Part shown: positions 53,053-62,017 of the stretch, piece by piece
Layout: every line of letters starts with the position of its first letter
Position numbering within the stretch: the stretch's first letter is position 1
Assembly (NCBI RefSeq): GCF_026151395.1
Contig: NZ_JAMQPV010000001.1
Coordinates: 1,793,501-1,857,500, forward strand
Length of the DNA: 64,000 nt
DNA from: Leptospira limi
GTDB lineage: Bacteria; Spirochaetota; Leptospiria; Leptospirales; Leptospiraceae
Direction of reading: 5' to 3'
Translations under genes and position numbers: made by a program
Notes under the pieces: model-generated
Databases searched by the model: none
Seen by the model: the letters and a program-made list of their open reading frames with translations, nothing else
What the model was told of the DNA's origin: nothing

Positions 53053-55407
53053 TTGTTTCAATTGTCACGTTTTCAAAAAAATACACTCCTCATTTTCATC
53101 CTTCTGGCATCCGTCGCCTATGCTCCGTTATACTATTCTATCAAGAATGTAATCAAAAAAGAATCAACACCAATTACGTTAGAAACTCCAGAAACGGTTG
53201 TTTTTTTTAGTTTAGGAGAGTTTGATTCCAAAGGGGAAATTAAAGATCCAAAGACGATACAACTACTTTTCGAAACTACCCATTTCCAATTCCAAAATAC
53301 AACAGATGCTGTGTATCTGGGAAAACACTCTGAACTTTCAGCTTCCAAACAAAGTCGTTCGGAAATCATATTAAATGGAACCTTCCAATGGGAAGAAAAA
53401 GGAATCAAATTTACGCCAAAACTTCGTTATGTGGAATCCAAGTCTACGACAACTGGAAATTCTATCTTTGTGAAATATGAAGAAAGAGGAAATTTGATTT
53501 TGGAAGTCCAATCTTCTCTCACTCATTTGGTAGATGAAACGATAAGACTCAACAGGCTCATCAAACGGAATCCTCAATGGGAATTTATATCAGAGGAAGA
53601 AATTCTTTCTGAATCAGAATTTGTAAAACTGACAGAATATGAATTTGAGACCAAGTCTGAGAGTCGAAACAATGTTTTAGTTTCTCTTAATTTGAAAACC
53701 AATTTTACAGAGTGGCTTAAGGTTAACGATAGATTAGCGAAACAAACAGAAGATAATTTAAAAGAAATATGGAAAGAAGTAGGTTCCAATCCAAAATTAT
53801 CTAAGTTCTTACGTTTCCAGATCGCAAAAAACATCTCTCAATTTTACTTCGACAAAGCAGAGTATTCAAAATCCATCGAATATGCAAGTTTTGCCAAACG
53901 AGAAAAAGAATCTTCTAAACAAGTATTTCATAGTGATTATGCGGACATACTTTCCTTAATTGGGAAATGTTTGGTGTTAGATGGAAAAAAAGAAGACTCA
54001 ATATTTTATCTTACATCGGCTAAAAAAATCTATGAAACCTTGGGACTCTTAACGGATCCAGAAGGAATACAAAACTCCTATTTTTATGGATTGGTGTTAT
54101 TTGATGTTTCTCAGTTAGAACTTTCTGCTTATGAACTATCTTCCATCCAAGGAAAACTTGGTGATGTATACCAAACGATTTATTTGGATTACAATTTAGC
54201 ACAAACTCTCTATCGATTGGGTCGATACGATGCGACGATCACTTTGTTAAAAGAACAACGCACTAAAATCTTTGAAGTTTCCATTCCGAATTTTGATATT
54301 GCTCTACAATCTCTACTATTGTATGGAGCAGCTCAATACAATGTTGGAAATTGGAGTATTGCAAAATCAGTTTGGGAATCAATTCTCCATGCAAAATCAA
54401 CATATGCCATCGAAGAAAAATCTTATTATCGATATGCACTTTTTAATTTGAGTATTTTGTCTAGGGAACGAAATCATATCGAAGAATCGGAAGAGTATTA
54501 CAAACAATATGTAAAACTTTCACCTTATGGCCAAATCGAACCATTGCCAACAACTGTGAATTTTGAAATTGGAAAACCAATTTATCCTTATACATGGAAT
54601 CTAACGAATAATGGACTTTTTTCTGAATTAGAAGAAAAAACAATTCGTTCGTATACTGGTCGGTATTTATTCCAATCCCAAGATGAAGAGATCAGAGCGA
54701 GAACCTACGAAAATCGATTAGAAGATACCAATTTAATCTTAGATGATCTTTTGAATCCAAATGCCTATCTCTCAAAATCGATGTTAGTTCTCAGGAAATC
54801 TTTGTTTGGTGACCTGAAATTACATGAGAGAGGAAATCAAGTTGTATTTTTAGACATTGGTCCTGCATTGAACCACCCCGAGTATCCAGGTGTCACTTCC
54901 CAAGCGGTTGCAAAACATTTTCCCAAAATGGAAGTTGTGTTATGGGAATTACCTGGAGAAGTGGAACTCTTTTTGAAAAAGGTAAAACCTGAACTAAAAG
55001 AGAAATTATATTCTTTTTCTAATATTCGAATTCTATCGGCAGATGGAGTTGGTAAATTTCAAACTGAATACAATGATCCCAAACATTGGATTCTAAGGAA
55101 TCGTTCCATTCCTAATTTGAAACAGAAAACGATTGTTATACGAGCTGCCAATTCCATTGATATATACGAACCTTACGCAAAGATTTTACCTCATTTCCAA
55201 AACCTTGGTAAGGAACTCAAAGAAAACCCTGTATTGTATTTTTTCAATCGTAGTATTCTACTGAAACCAAAGGGAAAAGAAAAGTTTATCCTCATTGGAA
55301 ACCAATCCATAAGAGGGTTTCATCATAATTTCCAAAGTTTAGATCGTAATGGAGAACCTCCCTATTCGATCCTTCCATTTAGTATCAGCGATGAGGTGAT
55401 ACCATGA
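53053..55407 (+). CDS. Large TPR protein with methyltransferase-like C-terminal domain
   Basis: I do not recognise this 784-residue protein. It has one N-terminal membrane segment (about 10-30), a beta-rich periplasmic part (about 35-190), tetratricopeptide-type helices (about 245-490, e.g. ADILSLIGKCLVLDGKKEDS and YNLAQTLYRLGRYDATI), and a C-terminal Rossmann-like domain (about 595-780). There QVVFLDIGPALN and MEVVLWELPGEVE recall the SAM loop and acidic second strand of O-methyltransferases. No initiating ATG exists; TTG 53053 or 53062 must serve. The stop overlaps the next gene by four bases. A catalytic role is unproven. Confidence 0.78.
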   Translation: MFQLSRFQKNTLLIFILLASVAYAPLYYSIKNVIKKESTPITLETPETVVFFSLGEFDSKGEIKDPKTIQLLFETTHFQFQNTTDAVYLGKHSELSASKQSRSEIILNGTFQWEEKGIKFTPKLRYVESKSTTTGNSIFVKYEERGNLILEVQSSLTHLVDETIRLNRLIKRNPQWEFISEEEILSESEFVKLTEYEFETKSESRNNVLVSLNLKTNFTEWLKVNDRLAKQTEDNLKEIWKEVGSNPKLSKFLRFQIAKNISQFYFDKAEYSKSIEYASFAKREKESSKQVFHSDYADILSLIGKCLVLDGKKEDSIFYLTSAKKIYETLGLLTDPEGIQNSYFYGLVLFDVSQLELSAYELSSIQGKLGDVYQTIYLDYNLAQTLYRLGRYDATITLLKEQRTKIFEVSIPNFDIALQSLLLYGAAQYNVGNWSIAKSVWESILHAKSTYAIEEKSYYRYALFNLSILSRERNHIEESEEYYKQYVKLSPYGQIEPLPTTVNFEIGKPIYPYTWNLTNNGLFSELEEKTIRSYTGRYLFQSQDEEIRARTYENRLEDTNLILDDLLNPNAYLSKSMLVLRKSLFGDLKLHERGNQVVFLDIGPALNHPEYPGVTSQAVAKHFPKMEVVLWELPGEVELFLKKVKPELKEKLYSFSNIRILSADGVGKFQTEYNDPKHWILRNRSIPNLKQKTIVIRAANSIDIYEPYAKILPHFQNLGKELKENPVLYFFNRSILLKPKGKEKFILIGNQSIRGFHHNFQSLDRNGEPPYSILPFSISDEVIP

Positions 55408-56405
55408 TCTCAATAGAAATCGATTTTATTTATTTTTTTGCATCTCTCTTCTTTTTACAGTATAGTTTGGTGATTGTAACCAATAAAGAAAATAGAAATT
55501 TGTTCTTACTATATTGGATGAGTCTTTCGGTCATCGGAATTTTTCTATTATTCTCTCTTTCAAAATGGGGAATTTCCGTATTTGGTTGGGATACCCAATC
55601 CATTTTTTTGCTTCTAACAAAAGCCAATTTAATTTTGTTTTTCGCATTTCAGGTATTAGGAGAGAGGATATTCTCGTATTCACGAGTTGTCGGTTTTTTG
55701 ATTTCAGTTTTACTCACTCTTTTTTTTGGGACTTTTTTTTATTGGATCCATTTGTTTCAATCGCAACTCTACGCCCAGGATGAGTCTGGGCTTTTACCGT
55801 TCACTGTTGCCATGGGTGCGTTTGTTTGGTCTCGGGAAATGTTTTGGATTTCTCCAAAGTCAAACAAATCAAAGTTAGTGGAGGAAGATAAACCAAAGCT
55901 ATTATTTTTATTTTTGCCTTGTATTTTATTCCTCTTATCTCCTTACAAAACAAATTATGAATTTATTGAAATCATTTCAAAACCAGTGGTTTTGGGATTT
56001 TCTTCCTTAATTGGATTTACGATCATTTCTCAATACCTAAAGGTTTCCATCCCAAGAGAAACTGAGATCGGTGTATGGTTAGGAAGTATCGGATTTTCGA
56101 CAGCGATCAGTGTGGATTTATTGGTAAGTATTCCTTTAGCATTTGTGATTGGAATGTTTGCCCGTGGAATCTATTTTTATCTAGATGGATTGAAATGGTC
56201 AGATTCAGGAAAACGAGGAGTTGTTTCCTATTTGGTTCCTTCCATACTTGCAACTTTTTTGCCTTTTTTGGTAGTGGAACCAAAAGATTGGAACCATTCA
56301 CCCTATGTCTTGTTAGGAGTCCAAGTCTTATATTTTCTGAGTTTTTATCTAATTTCAAGTTTAGTTTTTGGCTTTCTACTTCTAATCAAACCAAAGTCAG
56401 AATAA
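55404..56405 (+). CDS. Polytopic membrane protein of unknown function
   Basis: A 333-residue integral membrane protein with about ten hydrophobic segments and short loops. The pattern is like small permeases or anchoring proteins, but I see no family motif. Aromatic and Ser/Leu-rich helices dominate. It overlaps the TPR/methyltransferase-like gene by four bases (ATGA), suggesting the two proteins form a unit at the membrane. A short hairpin then precedes the HD-GYP gene. Confidence 0.72.
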   Translation: MISIEIDFIYFFASLFFLQYSLVIVTNKENRNLFLLYWMSLSVIGIFLLFSLSKWGISVFGWDTQSIFLLLTKANLILFFAFQVLGERIFSYSRVVGFLISVLLTLFFGTFFYWIHLFQSQLYAQDESGLLPFTVAMGAFVWSREMFWISPKSNKSKLVEEDKPKLLFLFLPCILFLLSPYKTNYEFIEIISKPVVLGFSSLIGFTIISQYLKVSIPRETEIGVWLGSIGFSTAISVDLLVSIPLAFVIGMFARGIYFYLDGLKWSDSGKRGVVSYLVPSILATFLPFLVVEPKDWNHSPYVLLGVQVLYFLSFYLISSLVFGFLLLIKPKSE

Positions 56406-56420
56406 ATTTTTGAAAAAACA

Positions 56421-56447
56421 ATCGACAGTGAATTTTTTGCTGTCGAT
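56421..56447 (+). promoter_or_regulatory. Hairpin upstream of the HD-GYP gene
   Basis: ATCGACAG (56421-56428) and CTGTCGAT (56440-56447), an 8-bp stem with an 11-base loop, nine bases before the GTG start. No T tract follows, so it is not a classical terminator. It may be a protein site or a translation control element. Confidence 0.4.
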
Positions 56448-56456
56448 AGTAATTCT

Positions 56457-58430
56457 GTGAACCCATCTTCGGATTCGAAATACATCATCACGGATGACCC
56501 TTTTTTTGAAGGTAAAATCGCCGATTTTTCTAAAAAACTAAAAACAAAAGTCCTTCCTCTCTCCGATTTACCCAACACAGATTTTGATTCACAAGGAAAA
56601 ATCATAAAACTCTTATTTTACATCTCTCGTTATGAGTTGGAAAATAAACACAAAGAAATCCATCAGTTTTTAAAAGAAAATCCTACAATTATGTCCAACA
56701 TCATCGTTCGGGCACCAATCGACTACACAGGTTATATGGCGATGTCGATTGAAGAGGAATTGTTTTTCACGAATGTTCCAGATGATGCTCCTTTGGTATT
56801 TCTCATCAAAAATTTGGTAAATGCATTTACCAGCTTACAAATGATAGTTGATAAGTTTGAGCTCCAAAAACGAATCAATGTATCCACAAATGAGATTTCA
56901 AAACTAACAAAAATTGGAATCAGTTTAGCGAATGAAAAGGATTTTACGAAATTACTTCGAGATATTTTGAATTCTGCACGCGAGATTTCCAACTCAGATT
57001 CTGGTTCTTTGTATTTGGTGGAAAAAGATGAACGGGGGAATCCAAGAAATTTACGTTTTAAAATTTCTGCCTTAGATTTAAATAGTGATGAATTTATCCT
57101 CCCTATCAATAAAAAAAGTATCGCAGGTTATGTTGCTTTTACTGGCAAACAATTAAATATCCCAAACGTATACGAACTTTCGGGCAAAGAAGAATATAAA
57201 TTCAACAGTGATTTTGATCGAATGAGTAATTATTACTCCAAGTCAATGTTGGTGGTGCCCATGAAAGACCACCATGATGAAGTAGTAGGTGTCATCCAAC
57301 TCATCAATCGCAAAAAGAATTTTCAAACCAAACTGACATTAGATGAAATGAAATCGAATTCAGTTTTGGATTATGATAAATATTCGGAAGAACTTGTGAT
57401 GGCAGTTGCAGGACAAGCTGCCGTTGCAATCCAAAATAATAACCTAGTTCATGAAATTGAAACCTTGTTTGAAGGGTTTGTAACTGCAAGTGTTTCTGCA
57501 ATTGAATCTAGGGACCCAACTACATCTGGTCACTCCTTTCGTGTGGCACAGTACACCGTTGGACTTGCTGAATCTGTGAATGGAGTGCAAGTTGGACGAT
57601 TTAAAGATGTTCACTTTAATGAATCTCAAATCAAAGAAATTCGTTATGCTTCCTTATTACACGATTTTGGAAAAGTTGGTGTAAGAGAAAAGGTTTTGGT
57701 GAAAGCCAAAAAATTGGAAGATTATGAGTTGGATCTCATTCGTTGGAGATTCCAATTTATTCTGAAAGATGTAGAAACTAAACTTGCACAGAAAAAAATT
57801 GAATACTTAAAAAAACACGGTAACAACGGTTATCCACAATTTGAAAAATCAATCCAGTTAGAATATACACTAGAGAAAGAAAAATTGGAAGAGATGGTTC
57901 GTGTCATTACCGATTCGAATGAACCAACTATTTTGGAAGAGGGCAATTCGAACTTTTTGGAAGAGATTTCGAAAATGAGTTACCACACAACCGATGGAAA
58001 TCAATTGAGTTTGTTACTTCCAAAAGAGTTTAATTTTTTATCGATTCGTCGTGGTTCTTTGGATTTTGAAGAAAGAAGAGAAATTGAATCCCATGTGGAA
58101 CATACGTTTCAATTTTTATCCAAAATTCCTTGGACAAGAGAACTTAAAATGGTTCCGAGTATCGCTCATGGCCACCATGAAAAATTGAATGGGTCGGGAT
58201 ACCCTAGGGGGTTGTCTGCAGTCGAAATACCCGTCCAGGCGAAAATGATGGCGATTGCCGATATTTTTGATGCGTTAACGGACCAGGACCGTCCTTATAA
58301 AAAAGCGGTTCCACTCGATCGGGCTTTTGATATTTTAAAAATGGAAGTGCGAGACCAACACATTGATGGAGACCTTCTCGACCTCTTCATTGAAAGTCGC
58401 GCTTACGAAAAAATTCAGCACAAACGATAA
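56457..58430 (+). CDS. GAF and HD-GYP domain protein, probable cyclic-di-GMP phosphodiesterase
   Basis: A 657-residue cytoplasmic signalling protein. Residues ~1-140 are unrecognised; ~150-330 form a GAF domain ([30 protein letters not shown]). The HD-GYP domain starts near 345 with [11 protein letters not shown], has the HD of LLHDFGKVG at 402-403, and the GYP in [14 protein letters not shown] at 581-583. HD and GYP are separated by about 180 residues instead of roughly 70, with a charged coiled insert (about 440-540). GTG 56457 is the start. Expected reaction is hydrolysis of c-di-GMP to GMP, with activity set by GAF ligand. Not shown by sequence alone. Confidence 0.87.
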   Translation: MNPSSDSKYIITDDPFFEGKIADFSKKLKTKVLPLSDLPNTDFDSQGKIIKLLFYISRYELENKHKEIHQFLKENPTIMSNIIVRAPIDYTGYMAMSIEEELFFTNVPDDAPLVFLIKNLVNAFTSLQMIVDKFELQKRINVSTNEISKLTKIGISLANEKDFTKLLRDILNSAREISNSDSGSLYLVEKDERGNPRNLRFKISALDLNSDEFILPINKKSIAGYVAFTGKQLNIPNVYELSGKEEYKFNSDFDRMSNYYSKSMLVVPMKDHHDEVVGVIQLINRKKNFQTKLTLDEMKSNSVLDYDKYSEELVMAVAGQAAVAIQNNNLVHEIETLFEGFVTASVSAIESRDPTTSGHSFRVAQYTVGLAESVNGVQVGRFKDVHFNESQIKEIRYASLLHDFGKVGVREKVLVKAKKLEDYELDLIRWRFQFILKDVETKLAQKKIEYLKKHGNNGYPQFEKSIQLEYTLEKEKLEEMVRVITDSNEPTILEEGNSNFLEEISKMSYHTTDGNQLSLLLPKEFNFLSIRRGSLDFEERREIESHVEHTFQFLSKIPWTRELKMVPSIAHGHHEKLNGSGYPRGLSAVEIPVQAKMMAIADIFDALTDQDRPYKKAVPLDRAFDILKMEVRDQHIDGDLLDLFIESRAYEKIQHKR

Positions 58431-58501
58431 AAAAAACCTGAAAAAAAGTTCGTCTTTTAAAGCACCTCCGAAACTTGTGTGTCTAAGCATTAGGAGGAGA
58501 C

Positions 58502-59338
58502 ATGAACCAAACTCTAAAAGGTCGCACAGTGATCATTACTGGCATTACAGATGCGTCCTCACTTGCACTTATCATTGCAAAAGAATGTAAAGACCAAGGT
58601 GCAAAACTCATTTGCACAGGACTTGGAAAAACACCTTTTCACAAAAATTTATCTGAAAACAGCATAAACTTTTTAGATCGTACATATGCAGATTTTCAAA
58701 ATACCGTAAAAAAGGAATTAGGTGAAGATGTGGTCACCTTCCCTCTTGATGTCACCATCCAAGAGAGTATTGATTCCTTTGCTGACTTTTTGTTAGAGAA
58801 AAAAGAAACCATTCATTCTTTATTACACTCTATTGCAATGGACAAAACCATTCGCCAAGGGAAAGTAAAGCCAATCATGACCGTTTCAAGAGAAGAGTTT
58901 ATGGATGCGATGAACGTATCTTCTTTTTCGTTACTTGCGATTGTCCAAAGCCTTTATCAAAGAAATCTATTAACGATTGGAGCATCCATTGTTGCTCTCA
59001 GTTATTTAGGTGCAGAAAAAGTTGTAGTTCACCCATATAAAAACATTGGTGTTGCTAAAGCGGCACTAGAGCGACTTGTAAAAGAGATGGCTATGGAATT
59101 GGGACAAGAAAAAGAAATCCAAGTGAATGCGATTCGATTTTCTCCCTACCGAGCAAGTAAAGCTGGTTCTGCAATAGAAGGATTAGAAGAAGCTGAAATC
59201 CATTGCCAAACTTCCTCTCCACTTGGGAATGCAAAAGCAAAAGACCTTGCAGAAGAAGTATGTTATTTGTTCCGTCCTTCCAATCGAATCACTGGTGAAA
59301 TTCGACATGTGGATGGTGGATACCATATCCGAGGATAA
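58502..59338 (+). CDS. fabI: Enoyl-ACP reductase
   Basis: Reduces trans-2-enoyl-ACP with NADH/NADPH in the last step of the fatty acid elongation cycle. The N-terminal ITGITDASSLALIIAK replaces the canonical GxxxGxG, and the active site is Tyr179 with Lys186 in HPYKNIGVAK, i.e. Tyr-x6-Lys of FabI. The ALSYLGAEKV motif and end VDGGYHIRG agree with FabI. The 278 residues are slightly long. The very strong SD AGGAGG (58492-58497) precedes ATG 58502; a CCTCC lies 23 bases upstream and could pair with it. Convergent with murD after 3 bases. Confidence 0.92.
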   Translation: MNQTLKGRTVIITGITDASSLALIIAKECKDQGAKLICTGLGKTPFHKNLSENSINFLDRTYADFQNTVKKELGEDVVTFPLDVTIQESIDSFADFLLEKKETIHSLLHSIAMDKTIRQGKVKPIMTVSREEFMDAMNVSSFSLLAIVQSLYQRNLLTIGASIVALSYLGAEKVVVHPYKNIGVAKAALERLVKEMAMELGQEKEIQVNAIRFSPYRASKAGSAIEGLEEAEIHCQTSSPLGNAKAKDLAEEVCYLFRPSNRITGEIRHVDGGYHIRG

Positions 59339-59341
59339 AAC

Positions 59342-60751
59342 TTAAACTAGGCTTGATCCAAAAAAATCTTGGATTAGATTTTGAAAGTGATTCCCTCTCA
59401 CTTCAAAGTTTTTATAAAGATCAAAACTAGCACCTGCCGGTGAAAAAATCACCGTCAGGGTTTCTTCTTTTTCTAAATTTGATTTGGTTAACCAATGATG
59501 ATCAATTTTTTCTTTCACATCTGCGATCAGAGATTTCAAATCATCAAAATAAAAAACAGGTAATCCAGTAAGATTTAATTCCTCTCCCCATACTTCTTTT
59601 GCCTTTCCAAAAACAAACAGAGGACATTCTAACTCTCTCCATCTTTTTATCAGCGGTTGGATTGGTTCCACTTTCGGAATTCCACCTAATATTAGATAAA
59701 TGGGATCACCTTTTTTGAAACCAGAGATTCCCGATAACATTGAATGTAAGTTTGTCGATTTTGAATCATTAATGAACCGAATGGACTGGTATTTTGGGTT
59801 GAGAGTTTCTGTGGGAATGGATTGGAACCTGTGTGGCAAACCATCAAATGTTTCCAATTGGCTTTGGATTTGGTCTGGACTTAAACCCACAACCTCAGCA
59901 AGTGCAATGGCAAAACATAAATTCATAAGGTTGTGTTTTCCTTTTAGAGGGAATAAGGAAACATCATATTCATGATTTGGTGTATGGATTTTATTTGGGT
60001 TTTGTGTGACAGAATAAGATTTATTTTCTCCCACCAAATGTAAATTGGGATTCGTAGGAATCTCAAATGGTGTATAAGTGAAAAAATTCGGATTCACAAA
60101 ACATTGGTGCTTTTTGTCTAACAAATTCTGGATTTTCCATTTTGCAAGCGCATAGGATTCCATGGTTTTATGCCTTTCTAAATGATCAGATGCAAGATTT
60201 AAGATGGCAGATGCCGTCAGTTTTAAGTTAGGTGAGTCATCCAGTTGGTAACTTGATAATTCTAATACAACAATCTCTGGATTTTCTCTACAAAACGAAG
60301 TAAAGGGAACTCCAATATTCCCTCCCATTTTTGCATTTGGGTATTTTTTCTTTAGTATATGATATGTTAAAGCAGTTGTTGTCGATTTGCCGTCGGTGCC
60401 AGTGATGCCTATCACTGGTCCATTGAAAAAAATTCTGCCAAGTGTGATCTCACTTAGGATGGGAATTTGTTTCCTACGTGCCGTTTCTAAAATTGGATGA
60501 TCTGGTAGGATTCCTGGACTTTTGATGATACAATCAATTCCACCTAGGTTTTCTTGTGGCATAAGATCGGACAAAACTTTCGTATACAGACTTTGGTTTG
60601 CTTTCTCTGGGAAACGATCCGCGAGAATGACTTTTTTCCCAAGGGAATTGAGTAGGAGAGCTGCCGAATCACCGGAGGACCCACCCCCTAAAATGAGGAA
60701 AGAATGAAGATTTTGCAGGTCAGATTGGCTCAATATGGATTCAGAAAACAT
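59342..60751 (-). CDS. murD: UDP-N-acetylmuramoylalanine--D-glutamate ligase
   Basis: Adds D-Glu to UDP-MurNAc-L-Ala in peptidoglycan synthesis; cytoplasmic. Mur ligase motifs are FLILGGGSSGDSAA (N-terminal domain), the ATP loop VIGITGTDGKSTTTAL (usually GTNGKTT), NLASDHLERHKTMESYALAK and the C-terminal SIRFINDSKSTN. ATG 60751 is chosen because GGAG lies nine bases upstream, and an earlier in-frame start would overlap the divergent STAS gene. The 469 residues are normal for MurD. No other mur gene is adjacent. Confidence 0.93.
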   Translation of the reverse strand: MFSESILSQSDLQNLHSFLILGGGSSGDSAALLLNSLGKKVILADRFPEKANQSLYTKVLSDLMPQENLGGIDCIIKSPGILPDHPILETARRKQIPILSEITLGRIFFNGPVIGITGTDGKSTTTALTYHILKKKYPNAKMGGNIGVPFTSFCRENPEIVVLELSSYQLDDSPNLKLTASAILNLASDHLERHKTMESYALAKWKIQNLLDKKHQCFVNPNFFTYTPFEIPTNPNLHLVGENKSYSVTQNPNKIHTPNHEYDVSLFPLKGKHNLMNLCFAIALAEVVGLSPDQIQSQLETFDGLPHRFQSIPTETLNPKYQSIRFINDSKSTNLHSMLSGISGFKKGDPIYLILGGIPKVEPIQPLIKRWRELECPLFVFGKAKEVWGEELNLTGLPVFYFDDLKSLIADVKEKIDHHWLTKSNLEKEETLTVIFSPAGASFDLYKNFEVRGNHFQNLIQDFFGSSLV

Positions 60752-60811
60752 TGATTGACACTCCGTTAAAATACATCGATTTTGTAAAATCATATCAGGT
60801 TGGGTAAATAG

Positions 60812-61144
60812 GTGCTGAAACACGAAGTGAAAGACGGAAAACTAGTCGTTTATTTGGAAGGTCGATTGGACGTTTCTGTGGCGAATGAAGTGGAAGAGGG
60901 ACTCACTGAACTCATTGACTCTTTAGGTCATAGAAAGGTTCTTCTCAATATGAAAGATGTAGAGTATATGTCTTCTTCGGGGTTTCGTGCTTGTATATCG
61001 ACTTTACGCAAACTCAATTCCAAAGAAGGATTTCTTAAGATTTCCAATATCAAACCAGCTGTGAAAAGGATCTTTGATGTCATCGAACTGACTTCTTTAT
61101 TCGATATTTATGATTCAGAAGAAGCAGCGTTAAAATCCTTTTGA
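60812..61144 (+). CDS. STAS-domain protein, anti-sigma factor antagonist-like
   Basis: A 110-residue single-domain STAS protein. The fold pattern VVYLEGRLDVSVANEVEEGL, then VLLNMKDVEYMSSSGFRAC matches the SpoIIAA group, with the phosphorylatable Ser in the SSSG loop (about 57-60). Such proteins take part in partner switching with anti-sigma kinases and PP2C phosphatases; no kinase or phosphatase is adjacent, so the partner is elsewhere. Start is GTG 60812. It lies 9 bases before trpC on the same strand, though the function need not be linked. Confidence 0.9.
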   Translation: MLKHEVKDGKLVVYLEGRLDVSVANEVEEGLTELIDSLGHRKVLLNMKDVEYMSSSGFRACISTLRKLNSKEGFLKISNIKPAVKRIFDVIELTSLFDIYDSEEAALKSF

Positions 61145-61153
61145 CCAATTCAT

Positions 61154-61927
61154 TTGAATCCTATTTTACACAAAATTGTAGAAACGAAACATTCAGAAAT
61201 CAATGAAAGTCGTGGTAAGGTTTTACCCGACAGAACGATTCCCATTCGGGATTGGAAATCTCATCTCAAAACAACATCCATCTCGGTCATAGCCGAATGC
61301 AAAAAAGGTAGTCCCAGTGCGGGAGTGATTCGGCATGAATACGATCCAGTCACCATTGCCACTGAGTATGAAAGTTCAGGGGCTGGTGCCATTTCTGTCT
61401 TGACTGACAAATCGTATTTTTATGGTTCCTTGAGTGATTTACAATCTGTTGCAAACAAGGTTTCTGTTCCAGTCATTCGTAAGGATTTTATTTTAGATCC
61501 AATTCAAATCGATGAAGCGTATGCCTATGGTGCCTCAGCAATTTTACTCATTGTTAGGATCCTTTCACCGGAACAATTAAAACTTTTACATGAACATGCG
61601 ACTCGTCTTGGCCTTGCTGTCCTCGTGGAAACCCATAACCAAATGGAAGTGGATATTGCATTAGACATGGGGGCAAATACCATTGGAATTAATACTCGCG
61701 ACCTAGATACATTTCAAATTCACAAAAATCTAATTGAACAAATTGCACCTAAATTGGATTCGTCGATCATCCGAGTGGCTGAGTCAGGAATTGAATCTTT
61801 TGAAGATTGGCAAAAATACAAAGGAATGATTGATTCTATGTTAGTTGGAACTTTTTTTATGAAAAGTAAAAACATTCCTGCTGATTTTTTGGCTCTTCTG
61901 AATGGTAAAACTGCCAATCGAAACTGA
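61154..61927 (+). CDS. trpC: Indole-3-glycerol phosphate synthase
   Basis: Closes the indole ring in tryptophan synthesis. Active-site motifs are VIAECKKGSPSAGVIR (about 44-59, catalytic Lys), YESSGAGAISVLTDKSYFYG (about 72-91), VIRKDFILDPIQIDEAYAYG and INTRDLDTFQI. The 257 residues match stand-alone TrpC. The apparent start is TTG 61154, 9 bases after the STAS stop; no ATG lies before the conserved region at a useful place. No other trp gene is in the window. Confidence 0.93.
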   Translation: MNPILHKIVETKHSEINESRGKVLPDRTIPIRDWKSHLKTTSISVIAECKKGSPSAGVIRHEYDPVTIATEYESSGAGAISVLTDKSYFYGSLSDLQSVANKVSVPVIRKDFILDPIQIDEAYAYGASAILLIVRILSPEQLKLLHEHATRLGLAVLVETHNQMEVDIALDMGANTIGINTRDLDTFQIHKNLIEQIAPKLDSSIIRVAESGIESFEDWQKYKGMIDSMLVGTFFMKSKNIPADFLALLNGKTANRN

Positions 61928-62017
61928 AAAATCATAGAGATCGAATCGAATTCATTCTAATTATTTGAATTAAATGTTGTTTTATTTATAAATTCGGATT
62001 TTTTAATACAGAAAACT

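Noticed and set aside
59356..59375. Possible terminator between fabI and murD
   Set aside because: TCCAA and TTGGA flank an A-rich loop, but the stem is only five to six weak pairs, lies within the murD coding end and has no proper T tract.
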